Below, one piece after another: positions 15,775 through 24,984 of a stretch of DNA of 62,395 bases. A program made the translations under genes and the position numbers. Position 1 is the stretch's first letter. Each line of letters starts with the position of its first letter. The DNA comes from a bacterium BMS3Bbin14 (lineage in GTDB: Bacteria; Desulfobacterota; Desulfobulbia; Desulfobulbales; Desulfobulbaceae), in contig BDTX01000022.1 in assembly GCA_002897615.1 (NCBI GenBank), positions 1 through 62,395 on the forward strand, given 5' to 3'. Under the pieces are notes generated by a model. That model was given only the letters and a program-made list of their open reading frames with translations. It did not search any database and had not been told where the DNA came from.

Positions 15775-16956
15775 TCAATGATGACATTTAGTGCAGACAT
15801 TGCCACCGAGCGGGCTCCCGATCAGTAAATATTGATAGTTCGATCCGTGGGGCCGATGACAGCTGGCGCAGGAAAGCTCGCGGCCCTTATGCCGGGGGTC
15901 CGGTTTGCCCGTCAGGGGATGGCCGCCTACCGGATGGCCGTGGGTCATCCCCTGCATGCGGAGATGGCAGCCGGCACAGAGTTTATTGATAGGCTTGTGA
16001 AGCTGAAACTGGTAGTCACTGGCATGGGGGTCATGACACGCTTCACAGCCACTGCCCACGATAATGCCGTGGCGGTGAAAGCCCTGAGTTTTCAGCACGC
16101 TTTTCTGCTTGTCCGTGTGGCAGGAGATACAGAGGCTGGTCCTGGAATCCGCCCAAAGCTCGAACCTATACCTGGCGCCGTGGGGATCGTGGCAGACCGT
16201 GCAGGCGCCGAGGCCGACCGGCCCATGCACATGGGCCTTGGTTTTCCATTTCCGTTCGTTGACATGACACCTGTAGCAGAGGCCGGGCACCCGGCCGGTC
16301 GGCACGGCAATTTTCTTATTACCCTCGCCCTGACGATGGCAGGCCAGACACTCCAGGTTGGCAGACGGACCGTGCCGCCACTTGCTCCCGTTGACCAACC
16401 GGCGATGACAGGAAAAGCAGACCGGGGAAAAATTAGAATTTTTCTCGAGCTCTTTCATATCCAGGCCGGAATCGGCTGGAAGTTTCCGGTCATGGCAACC
16501 GCTGCACGCCGCGGGTACCACCTCTTTGCGGTGAAAGAGATAGACCCCGGACTCGTTCGAGGCCGACCGCAACATGGTCACCCGGGGCCGGTACAGGACA
16601 ATGACCTTTTTATCACCGGGATTGATGACAAAGGTATTGATTCCCCTTCTCAGGGATAGTCCATAATGGACATAGTACGAACCGTCCTTCTGCCACGAGC
16701 CGGCCGGGGGCAGGGGTTCGACCGTGCCCTGCCGGTTGATCACCCGCCCGACCTTCAACGACCGGCGCTCAGCATTATCCACGGCCAGAATAACCAGGCT
16801 GGCGTTCCCCCGCCTGGCACGAACCAGCAATTTTTCCCCCGTGGGCGGGGTCAAAATGGTATAGGCTCCGGCAGGAAGGCTTGGCAGGATAACGAAACTG
16901 AAGATAACCATAATCAAAGCCCAAGTCGGGAGAACGCACCGCTTTTCCATTTTCAT
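15775..16956 (-). CDS. 10-haem cytochrome c with N-terminal beta domain
   Basis: Exported multihaem cytochrome of 393 residues. Signal peptide about 1-31 (cleavage near AGA-Y). Residues 35-130 contain no haem motif and look like a beta-sandwich (LLVRARRGNASLVILAVDN, YYVHYGLSLRRGINTFVI). Ten CXXCH motifs follow, from CSGCH to the C-terminal CTKCHH, with doubled-motif spacing and xPHG after several. First gene of a two-gene run with the beta-propeller at 14364-15770. The N-terminal domain may bind a partner or the cell surface; that is inference. No clear promoter was identified just upstream. Confidence 0.85.
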   Translation of the reverse strand: MKMEKRCVLPTWALIMVIFSFVILPSLPAGAYTILTPPTGEKLLVRARRGNASLVILAVDNAERRSLKVGRVINRQGTVEPLPPAGSWQKDGSYYVHYGLSLRRGINTFVINPGDKKVIVLYRPRVTMLRSASNESGVYLFHRKEVVPAACSGCHDRKLPADSGLDMKELEKNSNFSPVCFSCHRRLVNGSKWRHGPSANLECLACHRQGEGNKKIAVPTGRVPGLCYRCHVNERKWKTKAHVHGPVGLGACTVCHDPHGARYRFELWADSRTSLCISCHTDKQKSVLKTQGFHRHGIIVGSGCEACHDPHASDYQFQLHKPINKLCAGCHLRMQGMTHGHPVGGHPLTGKPDPRHKGRELSCASCHRPHGSNYQYLLIGSPLGGNVCTKCHH

Positions 16957-17060
16957 CCTTTTTTTAATCCATGTCCAATCGTCTTACAAAACACATTCCC
17001 CAAAAAAAACGCCGCCAGCCGCTATACCTCGGCAGAAGGCGCCCATCATAATCAATCCGC

Positions 17061-17133
17061 GTTTATTCGGCAATAATGCATATAAATTCCACATATTACA
17101 TGGAATGCCACCTCAAGCCGTCATGGATCCAGG
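17061..17133 (+). repeat. Partial copy (right half) of the 219-bp element
   Basis: The sequence from GTTTATTCGGC through TCAAGCCGTCATGGATCCAGG matches the right end of the full elements, including a slightly diverged terminal repeat. The left half is absent. Confidence 0.75.
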
Positions 17134-17261
17134 CATCATAGCACTTTTTTGCATTGCCACTTCATCCTGCAAACAGAGCTTCCCGGCAACGTCATAGAAA
17201 CATGACAAATTCCCTGGAAGACTAAAACATACCTGAAAAAAAAATGCAAAACCTAGTGCCC

Positions 17262-17410
17262 TGTCAAGCACCAACTAACGCATCTTGCTCGTCCTTTGGC
17301 GTTCCGGCTGTGTTACGGCTTCAGTTACATAGCGTTGCTATGCGCCTGCAGCCGTGCCTTGCCGGAACACCAAATTACTTCGTAATCTTGTGTCATTTGT
17401 CACTTGACAT
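17262..17410. repeat. Nested palindromic element, single copy
   Basis: Outer CCTGTCAAG and CTTGACATG face each other. Inside are GGCGTTCCGGC opposite GCCGGAACACC, and at the centre CATAGC-GTT-GCTATG. The whole could fold as a long hairpin. No second copy in the window. Confidence 0.45.
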
Positions 17411-17431
17411 GACACCTGCCTGTTTTTTTAT

Positions 17432-17650
17432 CCTGGATCCGTGAGCGTTCGAGAACAGTGCAGATGCAAGGCGGCAACGATGTTGATTATCCTGCTGTGA
17501 TATCAACGAGTTGCCAACGCAGCAGATGTGCCGTTATCGGGCGCCCCGCAGGGCGGCGCGGTGAAGACCAGTGAATGAGTTTATTTAACAATGATGCAAT
17601 AAATTCAACATATTGCACAAATAATCATCTCAAGCCGTCACGGATTCAGG
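17432..17650 (+). mobile_element. 219-bp MITE-like element, full copy A
   Basis: It begins CCTGGATCCGTGAG and ends TCACGGATTCAGG, terminal inverted repeats of about 13 bases. Inside is a long imperfect hairpin with a GTTGAT...ATCAAC loop-closing palindrome. It is flanked by a perfect 5-bp direct repeat, TTTAT, on both sides, as expected for a transposed element. No transposase is encoded. Confidence 0.88.
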
Positions 17651-17807
17651 TTTATCTCCATGCCGCACGGTTGCACAATTTGTATTTTCCACTCAAAATC
17701 ACTTTGCAAGGTGCGATTACCTTTCTTCTTTATTGCTTTCTTTTTGACAGGCAGTATGGTTGAATGCAAAATAGATAAGTGCTTCTTTGTTCACCTTTTT
17801 CACTGCC

Positions 17808-19484
17808 ATGACCATCAAACTCGTCACCATCATATTCGTGTCAATCGGCACCATCTGCATCTCGATAGCCATTTTGCCCACCAGGCAGATCTGCGGTCTG
17901 GAAAGAAAACATCGTTTTGCCTGGAGATGCCTCGGCGCGCTCATCCTTCTCTTTCTGCTTGGATATCTTTATTATGGCGGCCAGCTTCTCATTCGCCCGG
18001 CCCGGATACATGATCTTATGATCTCCATCATCATGATGGCCGGCGGTTTTTTTGTTATTCTGGTTGCCCGTCTCAGCCTGCAGACGCTTGAAGGCATAAA
18101 AAAAATCGCGGACCGGGAACGACACCGCGCCCTGCATGACGAACTTACCGAACTGCCCAACCGAACTCTTCTGTATGAACGAATCGAGCAGGCCATACTG
18201 GAGGCCCAACGGGACGAAACGACCATTGCCATCATGCTGATGGACCTGAACCGTTTCAAGGAGATAAATGATACCCTGGGCCATTTTTACGGCGATTACC
18301 TCCTGCAGATGATTGCCCCGCGGATGTGGGAGTGCATCCGTCAGGCCGATACCATTGCCCGGTTCGGCGGTGATGAGTTTGCCGTTGTCCTGCCCGGCGT
18401 CGAGCTGGAGCAGGTAATCAACATTGCCGAAAAAATTACCCGGGCCATGGAAGAGCCCTTCCATATCGAAGGCAACTCCCTGAGCATTGATGTCAGCATC
18501 GGCATTGCCCTCTATCCCCGGCACGGCACCGACAGCGACACCCTCCTTCAGCATGCCGACATCGCCCTCTATGCCGCCAAAAAAACCAGCGGCGCCTTTT
18601 ACTCCATCTACAATGCGGAACTGGACGACCACAGCATGAAACGCCTCATGTTCACCGTGGAACTGCGGGAAGCACTCAAAAAGGAACAACTGGTGCTGCA
18701 CTACCAGCCCAAGTATTCCCTGGTCAGCAGGCAGGTCTGCGGGGTCGAGGCCCTGGTCCGGTGGCCGCGAGCCGACGGCAAGGGACTCACGGCACCAGCC
18801 GATTTTATCCCCATTGCCGAGAAGACCGGGCTGATCCGCCTTTTGACCTACCAGGTCCTTGAAAAAGCCTTTGCCCAGGCGGCCGAGTGGGCAAAACGGG
18901 ACATTTTTCTTCCCGTGGCCATCAATATCTCAACCAAGGTCCTGCATGACCTGGACCTGCCGGGCCATGTCAAAACCCTGCTGGAAAAATGGGAGATCGA
19001 TCCCGGAACCATCACGCTGGAGATAACGGAAAGCAGCATGGTGGCCGACCCCGCACTTGCCTTCAAAACCATCACCGCTCTCGGGGAACTGGGCGTTCAC
19101 CTCTCCATCGACGACTTCGGCACCGGCTATTCGTCGCTCGCCCTGCTTAAACGGCTGCCCGGCTGCGAACTCAAAATTGACAAGTCGTTGGTCATAAACA
19201 TGATCAAAAACCAGAATGACCTGACCATCGTCCAGGCCTCCATTGACCTGGCCAGGAGCATGAGCCTGCAGGTGGTTGCCGAGGGAGTTGAAACCAGGGA
19301 AGCCCTGGAAAAGCTCACTGAGCTTCATTGCGAGATGGCCCAGGGCTTTTACCTGAGTCCGCCCCTGCCCGCCGAAGAGGTCCTGGCCAGAATCGCGGAA
19401 CTTAATGCCGGGCCGCACCCGGCCAAGACCGCGGACAACCGCGGTGTCATCGCCGATCTCCGCCTAACCCAACCTACAATATAG
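17808..19484 (+). CDS. Membrane-anchored GGDEF-EAL c-di-GMP protein
   Basis: Bifunctional c-di-GMP turnover protein of 558 residues from the ATG at 17808 (an in-frame TTG lies seven codons upstream; neither has a clear Shine-Dalgarno). Three hydrophobic N-terminal segments (about 1-95) are followed by a short helix and a GGDEF domain with intact RFGGDEF, then an EAL domain with VEALVRW, DDFGTGYSSL, KIDKSLV and EGVET. Both active sites look complete, so it could synthesise or degrade c-di-GMP. No periplasmic sensor domain of any size is visible. The TAG stop lies inside a palindromic repeat. Position next to the cytochrome locus suggests, but does not show, control of surface electron transfer. 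Confidence 0.92.
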   Translation: MTIKLVTIIFVSIGTICISIAILPTRQICGLERKHRFAWRCLGALILLFLLGYLYYGGQLLIRPARIHDLMISIIMMAGGFFVILVARLSLQTLEGIKKIADRERHRALHDELTELPNRTLLYERIEQAILEAQRDETTIAIMLMDLNRFKEINDTLGHFYGDYLLQMIAPRMWECIRQADTIARFGGDEFAVVLPGVELEQVINIAEKITRAMEEPFHIEGNSLSIDVSIGIALYPRHGTDSDTLLQHADIALYAAKKTSGAFYSIYNAELDDHSMKRLMFTVELREALKKEQLVLHYQPKYSLVSRQVCGVEALVRWPRADGKGLTAPADFIPIAEKTGLIRLLTYQVLEKAFAQAAEWAKRDIFLPVAINISTKVLHDLDLPGHVKTLLEKWEIDPGTITLEITESSMVADPALAFKTITALGELGVHLSIDDFGTGYSSLALLKRLPGCELKIDKSLVINMIKNQNDLTIVQASIDLARSMSLQVVAEGVETREALEKLTELHCEMAQGFYLSPPLPAEEVLARIAELNAGPHPAKTADNRGVIADLRLTQPTI

Positions 19485-19569
19485 GGTGCGTTTTACGCAC
19501 CAATTTGTGGTGCTACGGCATCTCAACCAACAATATAGCCCGTAGCCCGTAGGGTGCATTCCATGCACC
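19482..19569. repeat. Two TAGGGTGC...GCACC palindromes
   Basis: TAGGGTGCG facing CGCACC (19482-19501) and TAGGGTGCATT facing ATGCACC (19550-19569). The first supplies the TAG stop codon of the GGDEF-EAL gene. The pair fills the gap between convergent genes and may act as a terminator. Confidence 0.75.
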
Positions 19570-19577
19570 AATTACCC

Positions 19578-20612
19578 CTAACCGACAAAAAAACTCCGGG
19601 CCATCTCCACATCCTTCCGGTTGCCGATGATGAGCGGCACGCGCTGATGCAGCCTGGTGGGCTCAATCTCCAGGATATCCCTGCCGTCATCGGTCATGGC
19701 CAGGCCGCCCGCCTCCTTGACCAGCATAGCCATGGGCGCCGCTTCGTAGAGCAGACGCAGCTTACCTTCTGATTTCTCCGCGCTCTTCTTGTCCCGCGGA
19801 TAGAGAAAAATACCGCCGGAGATCAGGTTGCGGTGAAAATCGGCGACCAGGGAGCCGATGTAACGGAGGCTGTAAGGACGACCGCTTTCGCGGTCAATCT
19901 CCTTGAGATAGGAGACATAACGCCGGGTGGCCTCAAACCAGTAGTTGGTATATGCCTCGTTGACGCTGTAATATCTGGCGCGTTCAGGAATCCGGATATC
20001 AGGATGGGAGAGAAAAAACTCCCCGACACTGGGGTCCAGGGTAAATCCGTGGACCCCCTCGCCGGTGCTGTAGACCAGCATAGTGCTGGAGCCGTAGATA
20101 ATATAACCGGCCGCCACCTGGCGGGAGCCTTTTTGCAGGAGGTCCTCTGCGGTCCCCTGCTTACCGCCGGTTATCTTCCGATGGACGGAAAAGATAGTGC
20201 CGATACTGACATTGACGTCGATATTCGATGAACCGTCCAGGGGATCAAAGGCCACGGTGTACTTGCCTTCATAACCGTCAAGGACCGGAATAATTTCTTC
20301 CTCCTCCTCCGAGGCCATGACGCAGACATACCCGCACTGTTCCATGCGCCGCTTGATGGTGGCGTTGGCGAACTCATCAAGCTTCTGCACCTTTTCCCCC
20401 TGGATATTGGTCTTGCCGGCATGACCGAGAATATCCGCCAGTCCGGCCATATTGACTTCGGCGCTGATGATCTTGGCGGCCACGATGAGCTCGTTCAACA
20501 GCCCGGACAGATCGCCGGTCGCCTGAGGATGCAGACGCTGGCTGTCCATGATCTGCCGGCTGACCGTCACCCCTAAACGCTTGGGCATCTTCTTAATCTT
20601 ATGTTGTGTCAT
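19578..20612 (-). CDS. fbp: Class I fructose-1,6-bisphosphatase
   Basis: Hydrolyses fructose 1,6-bisphosphate to fructose 6-phosphate in gluconeogenesis. 344 residues from the ATG at 20612, the usual length. Metal and substrate signatures are present: [20 protein letters not shown], the sugar-phosphate region [10 protein letters not shown] and [22 protein letters not shown], and the C-terminal [14 protein letters not shown] longer in-frame start at 20684 would add a tail translated from palindromic repeat DNA and is rejected. Single gene, convergent with the GGDEF-EAL gene and flanked by repeats on both sides. Confidence 0.96.
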   Translation of the reverse strand: MTQHKIKKMPKRLGVTVSRQIMDSQRLHPQATGDLSGLLNELIVAAKIISAEVNMAGLADILGHAGKTNIQGEKVQKLDEFANATIKRRMEQCGYVCVMASEEEEEIIPVLDGYEGKYTVAFDPLDGSSNIDVNVSIGTIFSVHRKITGGKQGTAEDLLQKGSRQVAAGYIIYGSSTMLVYSTGEGVHGFTLDPSVGEFFLSHPDIRIPERARYYSVNEAYTNYWFEATRRYVSYLKEIDRESGRPYSLRYIGSLVADFHRNLISGGIFLYPRDKKSAEKSEGKLRLLYEAAPMAMLVKEAGGLAMTDDGRDILEIEPTRLHQRVPLIIGNRKDVEMARSFFVG

Positions 20613-20643
20613 TTTAAGCTCGTCAATGGTTTTGTATGCAAAC

Positions 20644-20870
20644 GCGTAGGGTGTGCGTTTATGCGTAGGGTGCGTTTTACGCACCAGGAATGCTTATGGT
20701 GCATGGAATGCTTAGGTGCATGAAATGCACCCTACCGGTTGCGGACATTATGGCCGTCTTAGATTATTGGACGACCGGGACAATGTCAAGAACAGGTTCC
20801 ATTTTCTCGATGGGATCAGAGAATGCAGGGTGCATTTTACGCACCATTTTATGGTGCATGGAATGCACCC
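20644..20870. repeat. Palindrome cluster between fbp and pepA
   Basis: At least five copies or part-copies of the GGTGCRT...AYGCACC palindrome, for example at about 20665-20684, 20699-20732, 20828-20845 and 20853-20870. The last encodes the C-terminus of the aminopeptidase. A 90-base spacer (about 20735-20825) has no recognisable feature. Confidence 0.75.
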
Positions 20871-22393
20871 TGCCAGTTGCGGATCAGGGACAGCAGGGTC
20901 CGGGTGCCGACGCCGGAGGGGCCTTTTTCAGGGACATAGGATTTTTTGGTAAAATCCCAGGCCGTGCCGGCGATATCGAGATGAGCCCAGGCCGTGTCGC
21001 CGACAAACTCCTGCAGATAGGCGGCGGCGGTAATCGTCCCTGCCGGCCGGCCGCCGACGTTTTTCAAATCGGCAATCTCCGATTTAAGCTGTTTTGCATA
21101 CTCCTTGTCCAGCGGCAGCCGCCACAGCGGTTCGCCGCAGAGTTCACCGGCCAGAATAAGCCGGTCCGCCAGGCCGTCGTTATTGGCCAGCAGTCCGGTC
21201 CGGTGATGACCGAGACCGATAATTACCGCACCGGTAAGCGTTGCCAGGTCGATCACGGCATCAGGCTTGAACCGGTCGATGCCATAGGCCAGGGCATCGG
21301 CCAGGATAAGCCGGCCCTCGGCGTCGGTGTTGACCACCTCTGTTGTTTTGCCGTTATAATGAGTGATAATATCACCCGGTTTTACGGCCCTGGCGCCGCA
21401 CATGTTTTCCGTGGCCGGCACCAGGGCGACCAGGTTAACTCCGGCCGGCTTTTCCTCGGCCACGGCCTGCATGGCGGTGAAGACCGCCGCGCCGCCGCAC
21501 ATGTCGTACTTCATGGCCTCCATACCGGCTGCGGGCTTGAGACTGATACCGCCGGAGTCAAAGGTCAACCCCTTGCCGACCAGCATCAAGGTCGGGTTCT
21601 TTTTCCCGGTCCGGTACTCGAGGATGACAAGCTGGGGCGGCAGAACCGACCCCTGATTCACGGCCAGGATGCCGCCCATGCCGAGTTTTTCCATGGCCGC
21701 CCTGCCCAGCACCGTGCATTTCAGGCCCGATCTGCGGGCGAGCTCCCGGCCGAACCCGGCAAAACGGTCCGGGGTCCAGCTGTTGCCCGGTTCATTGGCC
21801 ATATCCCTGGCCGTACAGGCGGCCCGGGCGGCCCGACAGCCTCGGTCCATCCCCCGCCGCACGGCAGCATGGGGCAGACCGCCGTCATGGAGAATAAATT
21901 GCTCCACCTGCCCCGGCTGCTCATCTTCCCGATCCGTTTTTTTATGCTTGTATCGGGCAAAGCGGTAATTGCCCAGGATCAAGCCCTCGCAGAGACATTC
22001 GGCGGCCTCGTCGGCATCGAGTCCCGTTGATTCCGGCAACACCGCCAGCATGACGGCGGCCTGCAACTTTCCCGCCTGGCCGGCGGCGGTCCCGCCGGCC
22101 AGGCGCAGCTGTTCCCGCCGGCCGGCCCGGTCATCCTCCGGCCCGCCGAGCCCGACCACCAGGACCCGCCCGGCCCGGAGAGCTGCTCCTCGATTGCCCG
22201 CAGCGGCGGCGGGATAAAACAAAAAAACCTGCCCGGCCCGGCCGGAGAAATCACCGGCCTTCCAGGCTTGCTTCAGGGCCTTTCTCACCGGCACGCTCTG
22301 ACATGCCGGCATCTTTCCAGACGACTCCATAACAAAATAAACCAACAGATCAACGGCTTCTCCATCCGGTTTTTTTGCGGTCAACTTCATCAT
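20849..22393 (-). CDS. pepA: Leucyl aminopeptidase, M17 family
   Basis: Cytosolic di-metal aminopeptidase of 514 residues. The ATG at 22393 is preceded by AGGAGAG. The N-terminal macro-like domain (1-170) is followed by the catalytic domain with VGKGLTFDSGGISLK, MKYDMCGGAA and the signature NTDAEGRLILADAL, which carry the zinc ligands and catalytic Lys/Arg. The C-terminus is odd: the last residues GAFHAP and the region of the stop are encoded by a GGTGCATGGAATGCACC repeat, replacing whatever ended the protein before. Single gene; large intergenic repeats on both sides. Confidence 0.94.
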   Translation of the reverse strand: MMKLTAKKPDGEAVDLLVYFVMESSGKMPACQSVPVRKALKQAWKAGDFSGRAGQVFLFYPAAAAGNRGAALRAGRVLVVGLGGPEDDRAGRREQLRLAGGTAAGQAGKLQAAVMLAVLPESTGLDADEAAECLCEGLILGNYRFARYKHKKTDREDEQPGQVEQFILHDGGLPHAAVRRGMDRGCRAARAACTARDMANEPGNSWTPDRFAGFGRELARRSGLKCTVLGRAAMEKLGMGGILAVNQGSVLPPQLVILEYRTGKKNPTLMLVGKGLTFDSGGISLKPAAGMEAMKYDMCGGAAVFTAMQAVAEEKPAGVNLVALVPATENMCGARAVKPGDIITHYNGKTTEVVNTDAEGRLILADALAYGIDRFKPDAVIDLATLTGAVIIGLGHHRTGLLANNDGLADRLILAGELCGEPLWRLPLDKEYAKQLKSEIADLKNVGGRPAGTITAAAYLQEFVGDTAWAHLDIAGTAWDFTKKSYVPEKGPSGVGTRTLLSLIRNWQGAFHAP

Positions 22394-22485
22394 AATTTTG
22401 TCTCTCCTGCTTGCCACAACGGTTGCTTGCAGCTTCTTGCCAGGTTACCCCGGTAGGTTGGCGTAGAGCGAATTGTATTCAAGAC

Positions 22486-22554
22486 GTCGGGTTTCGCTTA
22501 TGACTTACTCTTACCGGAAAGTCAGGAATACTGCAAAGCGCAGCGAAACCCAAC
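22486..22554. repeat. GGGTTTCGC...GCGAAACCC inverted repeat
   Basis: GTCGGGTTTCGC facing GCGAAACCCAAC with a 45-base loop. Related inverted repeats occur at 32846-32914 and 43978-44002. A 13-base end of the 219-bp element (TCACGGATCCAGG) lies just beyond, at 22564-22576. The rest of the 326-base gap before the next gene shows nothing else. Confidence 0.65.
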
Positions 22555-22719
22555 AAACCTGACTCACGGATCCAGGTACGACTGACGATGCCGGGGAAGT
22601 AGCCGAAAAACAGATTTTCTGCAAGGTCATTTACTATGTCTGCAATTGGCAAAATGTTCTTTTTTCGCTATGATATGGTCACTAACTATCAGCCATTCCC
22701 GAAAGGAAGGAGACCACCC

Positions 22720-23763
22720 GTGCTTACCGAACTTATTGTCGCTGTCAGTCTGTCCCTGCTCATCTCCGCGCTGTGCAGTATATGTGAAGCTGCTCTTTAT
22801 TCCCTGCGCCTGAGCCATATAGAGCTGCTGACAACAACCAGGCCTCATGCCGCCCGACTTTTAAGGCAGATGAAAAAGAACATCGAGCAGCCCATCACCG
22901 CCATTCTCACCCTCAATACCATCGCCAATACCTTTGGCGCCGCTGTTGCCGGGGCCGCGGCCGCAAGCGTGTTCGGCGAGACCAGGCTGATCTGGTTTTC
23001 CATGGTCTTCACCATGTCCATCCTGTTGTTCTCGGAGATCCTGCCCAAAACCGTCGGCATTGTCTATGCCCGGCGCCTGGCCCCCTACATCGCCTCGCCC
23101 CTGAAATGGCTGATCCTGATCCTGCGTCCCTTTATCTGGCTCTGCCAGGTCGTCACCCGCCTGATCCCGAACCGGGGCCAGGCGCACCAGATTTCGGCCG
23201 AAGAACTCCAGGCCATCGCCATGATCAGTCGCAAATCCGGGGAAATCAAGGCCGAGCAGGAACAGGTCATCACCAATATCCTTAAACTGGGCGACCGGAC
23301 GGTCAGGCAGGTAATGACGCCCCGCACCGTCACCTTTTCCCTGAACAAGGACATGACCGTCGGCGAAGCCGTCGCGCTCAAGGATAACTGGCAGATGCAC
23401 AGCCGGGTGCCGGTCTACGATAAAAGTATTGATAACGTGGTGGGGATCGTTCTCAGCCGGGACGTCTACATGGCCGCCGCCGCCGACCGGCATCACACCA
23501 AGTTGGCCCAGATTATGCTGCCGGCTCATTTTGTGCCGGAAACCGCACCGCTCAACCTGGTCCTGATCGATTTTTTTGAACGTCACCAGCATCTTTTCGT
23601 GGTGGTGGACGAATACGGCAGCGTCACCGGTATTATCTCCCTGGAAGACATTATCGAAGAAATCGTAGGCCGGGAGATTGTTGACGAGTCGGACAAGACC
23701 AAGGATATGCGGGAGCTGGCCAGGAGCAGAAACAAGGGCATTCGCGACAGGGCGGTGAAGTAA
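22720..23763 (+). CDS. CNNM/CorC-type transporter (DUF21 + CBS pair)
   Basis: Membrane protein of 347 residues starting at GTG 22720, chosen because GGAAGGAG ends seven bases upstream; the open frame extends further but without a site. The DUF21 domain has about four hydrophobic segments (1-135) with the family signatures CEAALYSL, NTIANTFGAAVAG and SEILPKTVG. A CBS pair follows (about 200-320: VMTPRTVTFSL, LFVVVDEYGSVTGIISLEDIIEEIVGREI). The protein ends soon after, lacking the CorC_HlyC C-terminal domain found in longer relatives. Family members move or sense Mg or Co ions; substrate here is not known. mgtE lies close by on the other strand. Confidence 0.9.
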   Translation: MLTELIVAVSLSLLISALCSICEAALYSLRLSHIELLTTTRPHAARLLRQMKKNIEQPITAILTLNTIANTFGAAVAGAAAASVFGETRLIWFSMVFTMSILLFSEILPKTVGIVYARRLAPYIASPLKWLILILRPFIWLCQVVTRLIPNRGQAHQISAEELQAIAMISRKSGEIKAEQEQVITNILKLGDRTVRQVMTPRTVTFSLNKDMTVGEAVALKDNWQMHSRVPVYDKSIDNVVGIVLSRDVYMAAAADRHHTKLAQIMLPAHFVPETAPLNLVLIDFFERHQHLFVVVDEYGSVTGIISLEDIIEEIVGREIVDESDKTKDMRELARSRNKGIRDRAVK

Positions 23764-23793
23764 AAAAATCGGTACCGCGCGGCAATCGCCCCC

Positions 23794-24984
23794 CTATTCC
23801 ATGGCCTCCAGCCGCACGTTCACCTCCTGGGAACTGTTGTCACGCAGGATGGTCAGCGTCACGGTGTCGCCGATTTTGTATCGTCCCAGTTCATCGCGCA
23901 GACCGTTATAATCCTCTACCGGCCGGCCGTTAACCGCGGTAATCACGTCACCGAGAACAATCACCCCCCGGACCTGTCTGAGCCCCCGCAGCCCGGCCCG
24001 AGCCGCGGTGGAGCCCGGCTGGACCTTGAGAATCACCACGCCGGCAATGCCAAGCTCCCGACTGAGACGCCGGCCGGCCAGGCTGATCCCAAGCCCCGGA
24101 CGAATTACCCGGCCCTTGCTGATGATCTGCGGCACCACCCGGTTGACCTCGCTGACCGGCACGGCGAAACCGATACCGGCACTGCCGCCGGAAGGGCTGT
24201 AAATCGCGGTATTCACGCCGATCAGCCGACCGGCGCTGTCCAGGAGAGGGCCGCCTGAATTGCCGGGATTAATGGCGGCGTCGGTCTGGATCACATTGTG
24301 GATGATCCGGCCGTTCGCCGTGCCGATCTCGCGGCCCAGGGCCGAAACGATACCCGTGGTCAGGGTCTGGTCCAGGCCGAAGGGATTACCGATGGCAAAG
24401 ACCTTCTGGCCGACCTGCAGGTTATCCGATTCGCCGATAAGGATAGGCCGCAGTTTCCCGGCAGGGGCTGAAATCTGCAGGACGGCTATATCCTGGTCAG
24501 GCGCGACGCCGACCAGGACGCCCTTCCAGGTGGAATGGTCGAACAGGGTCACCTCGATCCGGTTGGCATCGCTGATCACATGATAATTGGTGACAATCCG
24601 GCCTTTTTTGTCCCAGATAAAGCCGGAGCCGGTGCCCTGGGGAATTTCGTATTCATTGAGACTGAACAGATTGCGCTTGACGGCAATACTCGTAATGTAG
24701 ACAACCGAGGGCGAGGCGGTGCGAAACAGCTCTATGGTATTTTCCTCATCCGCCGCCAGGTCCCCCCGGGCCGTCACGACCCGGGGCCGGGCGCCGGGCT
24801 CATGCAGCGCCGGCTGCCAGGTCTGGTAGGCAAGCCACAGGCCGGCAACGGCCAGGATGACCAGGACCACGGGCGAGACCCGGCCCGGCGGGCAGCCCGG
24901 CCTCAGCGGCCGGGGCAGGCATAATCGGTGCAGAAAACGACGAACAAAGCGCATAAACCGAACCTGCCGGCGCCGAATAATCAC
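23794..24984 (-). CDS. Membrane-anchored HtrA/DegS-type serine protease
   Basis: Periplasmic S1C protease, 396 residues. One N-terminal transmembrane anchor (about 37-53, SPVVLVILAVAGLWLAY) rather than a cleavable signal. The trypsin-like domain keeps its triad: His in TNYHVI, Asp in DQDIAVL and Ser in NPGNSGGPL. A single PDZ domain follows (about 290-390). One anchor plus one PDZ resembles DegS, but DegQ-like quality control is equally possible. The GTG start overlaps the mgtE stop by four bases (GTGA); an internal ATG at 24954 is an alternative. Co-transcribed with mgtE. Confidence 0.92.
   Translation of the reverse strand: MIIRRRQVRFMRFVRRFLHRLCLPRPLRPGCPPGRVSPVVLVILAVAGLWLAYQTWQPALHEPGARPRVVTARGDLAADEENTIELFRTASPSVVYITSIAVKRNLFSLNEYEIPQGTGSGFIWDKKGRIVTNYHVISDANRIEVTLFDHSTWKGVLVGVAPDQDIAVLQISAPAGKLRPILIGESDNLQVGQKVFAIGNPFGLDQTLTTGIVSALGREIGTANGRIIHNVIQTDAAINPGNSGGPLLDSAGRLIGVNTAIYSPSGGSAGIGFAVPVSEVNRVVPQIISKGRVIRPGLGISLAGRRLSRELGIAGVVILKVQPGSTAARAGLRGLRQVRGVIVLGDVITAVNGRPVEDYNGLRDELGRYKIGDTVTLTILRDNSSQEVNVRLEAME

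Larger units (their letters stand above)
16957..17807. other. Repeat-rich intergenic region
   Basis: About 850 bases between divergently transcribed genes (10-haem cytochrome and GGDEF-EAL gene). It holds a right-half copy of the 219-bp element (17061-17133), a nested palindrome near 17262-17410 and a full element copy (17432-17650). I see no credible gene. Confidence 0.6.
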
